Assembly (NCBI GenBank): GCA_964575715.1
Contig: CAZNSG010000117.1
Coordinates: 1-17,583 of the forward strand
Direction: 5' to 3'
From: PNAI01 sp964575715
GTDB taxonomy: Bacteria > Pseudomonadota > Alphaproteobacteria > Rhizobiales > Xanthobacteraceae
Length of the DNA: 17,583 nucleotides
The notes beneath the pieces are model-generated. The model was not told the origin of the DNA, made no database searches, and saw only the letters and a program-made list of their open reading frames with translations. The stretch's first letter is position 1. The number at the start of each line of letters is the position of its first letter. The position numbers and the translations under genes are program-made. Shown here one piece after another: positions 16,003 through 17,583 of this stretch.

Positions 16003-16048
16003 TCGGGCGGGCATCGGCGCCTTGCCGATGCCCACGCGGCGCTTGCGA
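16003..16048. repeat. Partial copy of the 15609 repeat element
   Basis: GGGCATCGGCGCCTTGCCGATGCCC followed by ACGCGGCGCTTGC matches the left half of the 15609-15709 element. It lies 34 bp downstream of the antitoxin gene, so that gene sits between two members of one repeat family. Confidence 0.6.
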
Positions 16049-16059
16049 CGCGGTCTGCC

Positions 16060-16168
16060 TGAATAAATAAACAAATTCAGTGAGTTGAAATAATAGGAAT
16101 TAAATCATTGGCATGGAGCTGATGCCGATATAGGAATATTATCAGTATCATTCTCATAAGGCCCTAAT
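16060..16168 (+). promoter_or_regulatory. AT-rich leader with candidate promoter for the NPDGGQW-motif gene
   Basis: Base composition drops sharply in GC between the antitoxin repeats and the gene at 16169. A possible -35 TTGGCA at 16108 and -10-like TATAGG at 16129 are spaced only 15 nt apart, so the boxes are uncertain. A short dyad, GGCAT-N7-ATGCC, overlaps them and could be an operator. AAGG lies about 8 nt before ATG 16169. Confidence 0.3.
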
Positions 16169-16624
16169 ATGACCCGCTGGACCCCGACAACTCCATCCCC
16201 TCCACCGCAAAGATGGCAATCGCGTGAGGAGATTCTAAAGGCACACCTCGACAGCCTCAGCCGTGACGAACTGCTGCGCGTGCGGCCCGACTATTACCCG
16301 AGGCGGTTCAATTGGCTGTCGCTGGAACCCGACTTCGCGCGCAAGTATGATCCCAATCAGCCGCGTGTGTCCTCGGGCAATCCCGATGGTGGGCAATGGA
16401 CGAGCGGCGGTGGCGGAGGCATAACCAATAATCCATTGGAAAGCTACGCCGCTGCTCGTCGTCGGGGACGATCCGCGGCGTATTGTTTGGCTCAGTATAC
16501 GATTGACGGTTTGCTCTGCAATTCCGTCAAGCCTGCATCACGAGCCGCAGCTTGTTGGAAGCAAGCGACGGAGCGCTACGCTAACTGCCTCTCGGGTCGT
16601 CAAATTCCACCGCTCAACTATTGA
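16169..16624 (+). CDS. NPDGGQW-motif protein with four-cysteine C-terminal domain, unknown function
   Basis: A 151-residue protein with three parts. Residues 1-60 are Pro-rich then helical (SREEILKAHLDSLSRDELLR, RPDYYPRRFNWL). Residues 60-85 carry YDPNQPRVSSGNPDGGQWTS and a poly-Gly linker; I recall near-identical motifs joining variable C-terminal domains in many Rhizobiales proteins. Residues 100-151 form a small domain with Cys at 106, 117, 129 and 140, spaced C-x10-C-x11-C-x10-C, and ending GRQIPPLNY. There is no signal peptide. The helix-cysteine spacing would suit a disulfide-linked helical hairpin or a metal site. The DUF6968 gene starts 10 nt after its stop, and the stop itself overlaps that gene's ribosome binding site, so the two are translationally coupled. 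An effector, toxin or structural protein are all possible. Confidence 0.72.
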   Translation: MTRWTPTTPSPPPQRWQSREEILKAHLDSLSRDELLRVRPDYYPRRFNWLSLEPDFARKYDPNQPRVSSGNPDGGQWTSGGGGGITNNPLESYAAARRRGRSAAYCLAQYTIDGLLCNSVKPASRAAACWKQATERYANCLSGRQIPPLNY

Positions 16625-16634
16625 GGCTGCCAAC

Positions 16635-16964
16635 ATGCTCATCGCGACTCGTGTGCTTAAGCTGCGCCGCAATACCGGCGACATTGAAATTCCTATTCGT
16701 ATCTTTGCTCCCAAACACGAAGGTACCTCTTGGTCGTGCAAACTTGAGGTCGACTGGCCGGATGGTACGCTGACGATGGCTGCTGGCGGCGTCGACGCTG
16801 TGCAGGCGCTTGAATTGGCGTTGAATATAATCGGCGCGCAGATTTATGCGAGCGACCACCATGCATCAGGCAAGCTGATGTGGCTAGAGCCCGGGAAAGG
16901 TTATGGCTTTCCGGTGACCCACAACATTCGAGATATGCTCGTGGGGGATGATAAGAAACTGTAG
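16635..16964 (+). CDS. DUF6968-like small protein, putative partner of the upstream gene
   Basis: A 109-residue soluble protein that I believe belongs to DUF6968: MLIATRVLKLRRNTGDIEIPIRIFAP at the start, then WSCKLEVDWPDGTLTMAAGG, VDAVQALELALNIIGAQIY, and GKLMWLEPGKGYGFPVTHNI. ATG 16635 has GAGG 8 nt upstream, made in part from the previous gene's TGA; the longer frame back to 16503 overlaps the upstream coding region and has no site. It has a predicted beta-rich N-terminal half and one amphipathic helix, a size and build common to immunity proteins and small adaptors. The stop codon TAG is the first three bases of the downstream repeat. The link to immunity is inference from coupling only. 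Confidence 0.75.
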   Translation: MLIATRVLKLRRNTGDIEIPIRIFAPKHEGTSWSCKLEVDWPDGTLTMAAGGVDAVQALELALNIIGAQIYASDHHASGKLMWLEPGKGYGFPVTHNIRDMLVGDDKKL

Positions 16965-17074
16965 CCCGCATGAGCGACCTGTCCGCCGTAGCATTAGCAA
17001 AGGCGGAAGCGAAATGAGGGGGATGTGCGGAATGTTTGGCCCCGGATTGCGATTCCATCCCTCCGGGCTATGCT
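16962..17074 (+). repeat. Direct repeat copy 1 flanking the DUF6429 gene
   Basis: Starts TAGCCCGCATGAGCG, continues CTGTCCGCCGTAG and GGCGGAAGCGAAATG, and ends with a GGCCCCGGAT...TCCGGGCTA inverted block. The same order recurs at 17338. It overlaps the DUF6968 stop codon and ends about 31 bp before the DUF6429 start. I recall similar text dispersed through Bradyrhizobium-type genomes. Confidence 0.75.
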
Positions 17075-17105
17075 CGTCGCGTGCCCGCTTGATGGAGATA
17101 TCGCG

Positions 17106-17333
17106 ATGGCGCTCGATACGGAAAAAATCGACGATGCAACCTTGGCGTTGCTCTACCTCACGCTGCACGATAATTATCGCGCCTGGAAAGGTTTCGATTG
17201 GAATGTACTGGGCCGGCTGCATGAAAAAGGCATGATCGGCAATCCGGTTGGCAAGACGAAATCGGTGGCGTTCACGCAGGAGGGATTGCGCCGGTCGAAG
17301 GAATTGTTCGAGGCGATGTTCAAGAAAGAGTAG
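17106..17333 (+). CDS. DUF6429-like small protein
   Basis: A 75-residue cytoplasmic protein that I assign to DUF6429 from ALDTEKIDDATLALLYLTLH, RAWKGFDWNVLGRLHEKGMI and FTQEGLRRSKELFEAMF. It looks like a compact helical, winged-helix-like fold (LHEKGMI...FTQEGLRR resembles a small helix-turn-wing), but no function is established to my knowledge. ATG 17106 has GGAGAT 6 nt upstream; the longer frame from 17025 would run through the repeat. It is bounded on both sides by direct copies of a ~115-bp repeat, so it may travel or recombine as a unit. Confidence 0.82.
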   Translation: MALDTEKIDDATLALLYLTLHDNYRAWKGFDWNVLGRLHEKGMIGNPVGKTKSVAFTQEGLRRSKELFEAMFKKE

Positions 17334-17337
17334 CCTG

Positions 17338-17454
17338 TAGCCCGCATGAGCGGCTTGTCCGCCGTAGCTTTTGCGGAGGCGGAGGCGGAAGCGAAATGCG
17401 GGGTGATGTGTAGTGAGATTGGCCCCGGATATCGCTTCGCTTATCCGGGCTACG
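17338..17454 (+). repeat. Direct repeat copy 2 flanking the DUF6429 gene
   Basis: TAGCCCGCATGAGCGGCTTG start, GGCGGAGGCGGAAGCGAAATG middle (with an extra GGCGGA unit relative to copy 1), and a hairpin formed by CCCCGGATA...TATCCGGG-like arms near 17423-17449. It starts 4 bp after the DUF6429 stop codon. The remaining 129 bp to the window edge show no convincing gene. Confidence 0.75.
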
Positions 17455-17583
17455 CTCTGATGTCCTTCGTCAAGCATTTTAGCCATGGTGTGCCGCCACC
17501 GACGATTTCCGCCGGAGTTTGCTGATGCGATGATCGTACAAAGGTGGGGGCGAAGCCTTGAGACGTCGGTGATCAAGCTCTGA

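Noticed and set aside
15470..16048. CRISPR-like array suggested by several repeat units.
   Set aside because: The units differ in sequence and length, are internally palindromic, and have no uniform spacers or cas genes.
16884..17576. Long minus-strand open frame of 230 codons.
   Set aside because: It runs antisense through both repeat copies and the DUF6429 gene, has no ribosome binding site and reads like a shadow.
17484..17583. A 32-codon plus frame ending exactly at the window edge, whose last part (MIVQRWGRSLETS) resembles the start of MazE/AbrB antitoxins.
   Set aside because: It stops after 17 codons from the second ATG, lacks the rest of the fold, and the similarity covers only about nine residues. 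Too short to call.

Overview
This window looks like chromosomal DNA of a Rhizobiales alphaproteobacterium, most likely near Bradyrhizobium, Rhodopseudomonas or another Nitrobacteraceae member. The reasons are the high GC content, three orphan Bug-type (TctC-like) solute-binding proteins, DUF3500, DUF6429 and DUF6968 proteins, a BrnA-like antitoxin, and many short palindromic intergenic repeats typical of that order. I saw no rRNA, tRNA, CRISPR array, transposase gene or phage module. Family names come from recalled motifs, not from a search.

Left part (1-4.5 kb, minus strand): a three-gene catabolic-type operon reads D-2-hydroxyacid dehydrogenase, then a fumarylacetoacetate-hydrolase (FAH) family enzyme, then an orphan Bug binding protein. 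It ends in a repeat-rich region at the left edge. Upstream lie a 53-codon gene with a good ribosome binding site (3513-3674) and an exported helical protein of unknown function (3899-4369).

Middle (4.5-11.1 kb): on the plus strand come the ABC-F translation factor EttA, a 73-residue coiled-coil protein, a UPF0114/YqhA-like membrane protein and an MltB-type lytic transglycosylase. Next, between two direct copies of a ~124-bp palindromic element, are two small exported Gly/Tyr-rich proteins (minus strand) and a Tat-exported DUF3500 protein (plus strand).

Right-centre (11.2-15.5 kb): a second Bug protein is followed on the minus strand by an NtaA/SnaA-type FMN monooxygenase. Then come a small charged protein starting at TTG (13865), a stretch that reads like a decayed gene with four in-frame stops, and a third Bug protein with a classic Tat signal. 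None of the Bug genes has TctA/TctB membrane partners here.

Right end (15.5-17.6 kb): an accessory-looking stretch of very small genes embedded in repeats. It holds an orphan BrnA-like antitoxin, a 151-residue protein with an NPDGGQW motif and four evenly spaced cysteines, a tightly coupled DUF6968 gene 10 nt downstream, and a DUF6429 gene bracketed by two direct copies of a ~115-bp repeat. The 16169-16964 gene pair is the best candidate for an undescribed system, for example an effector with its immunity or chaperone partner. That role is inferred from layout only.
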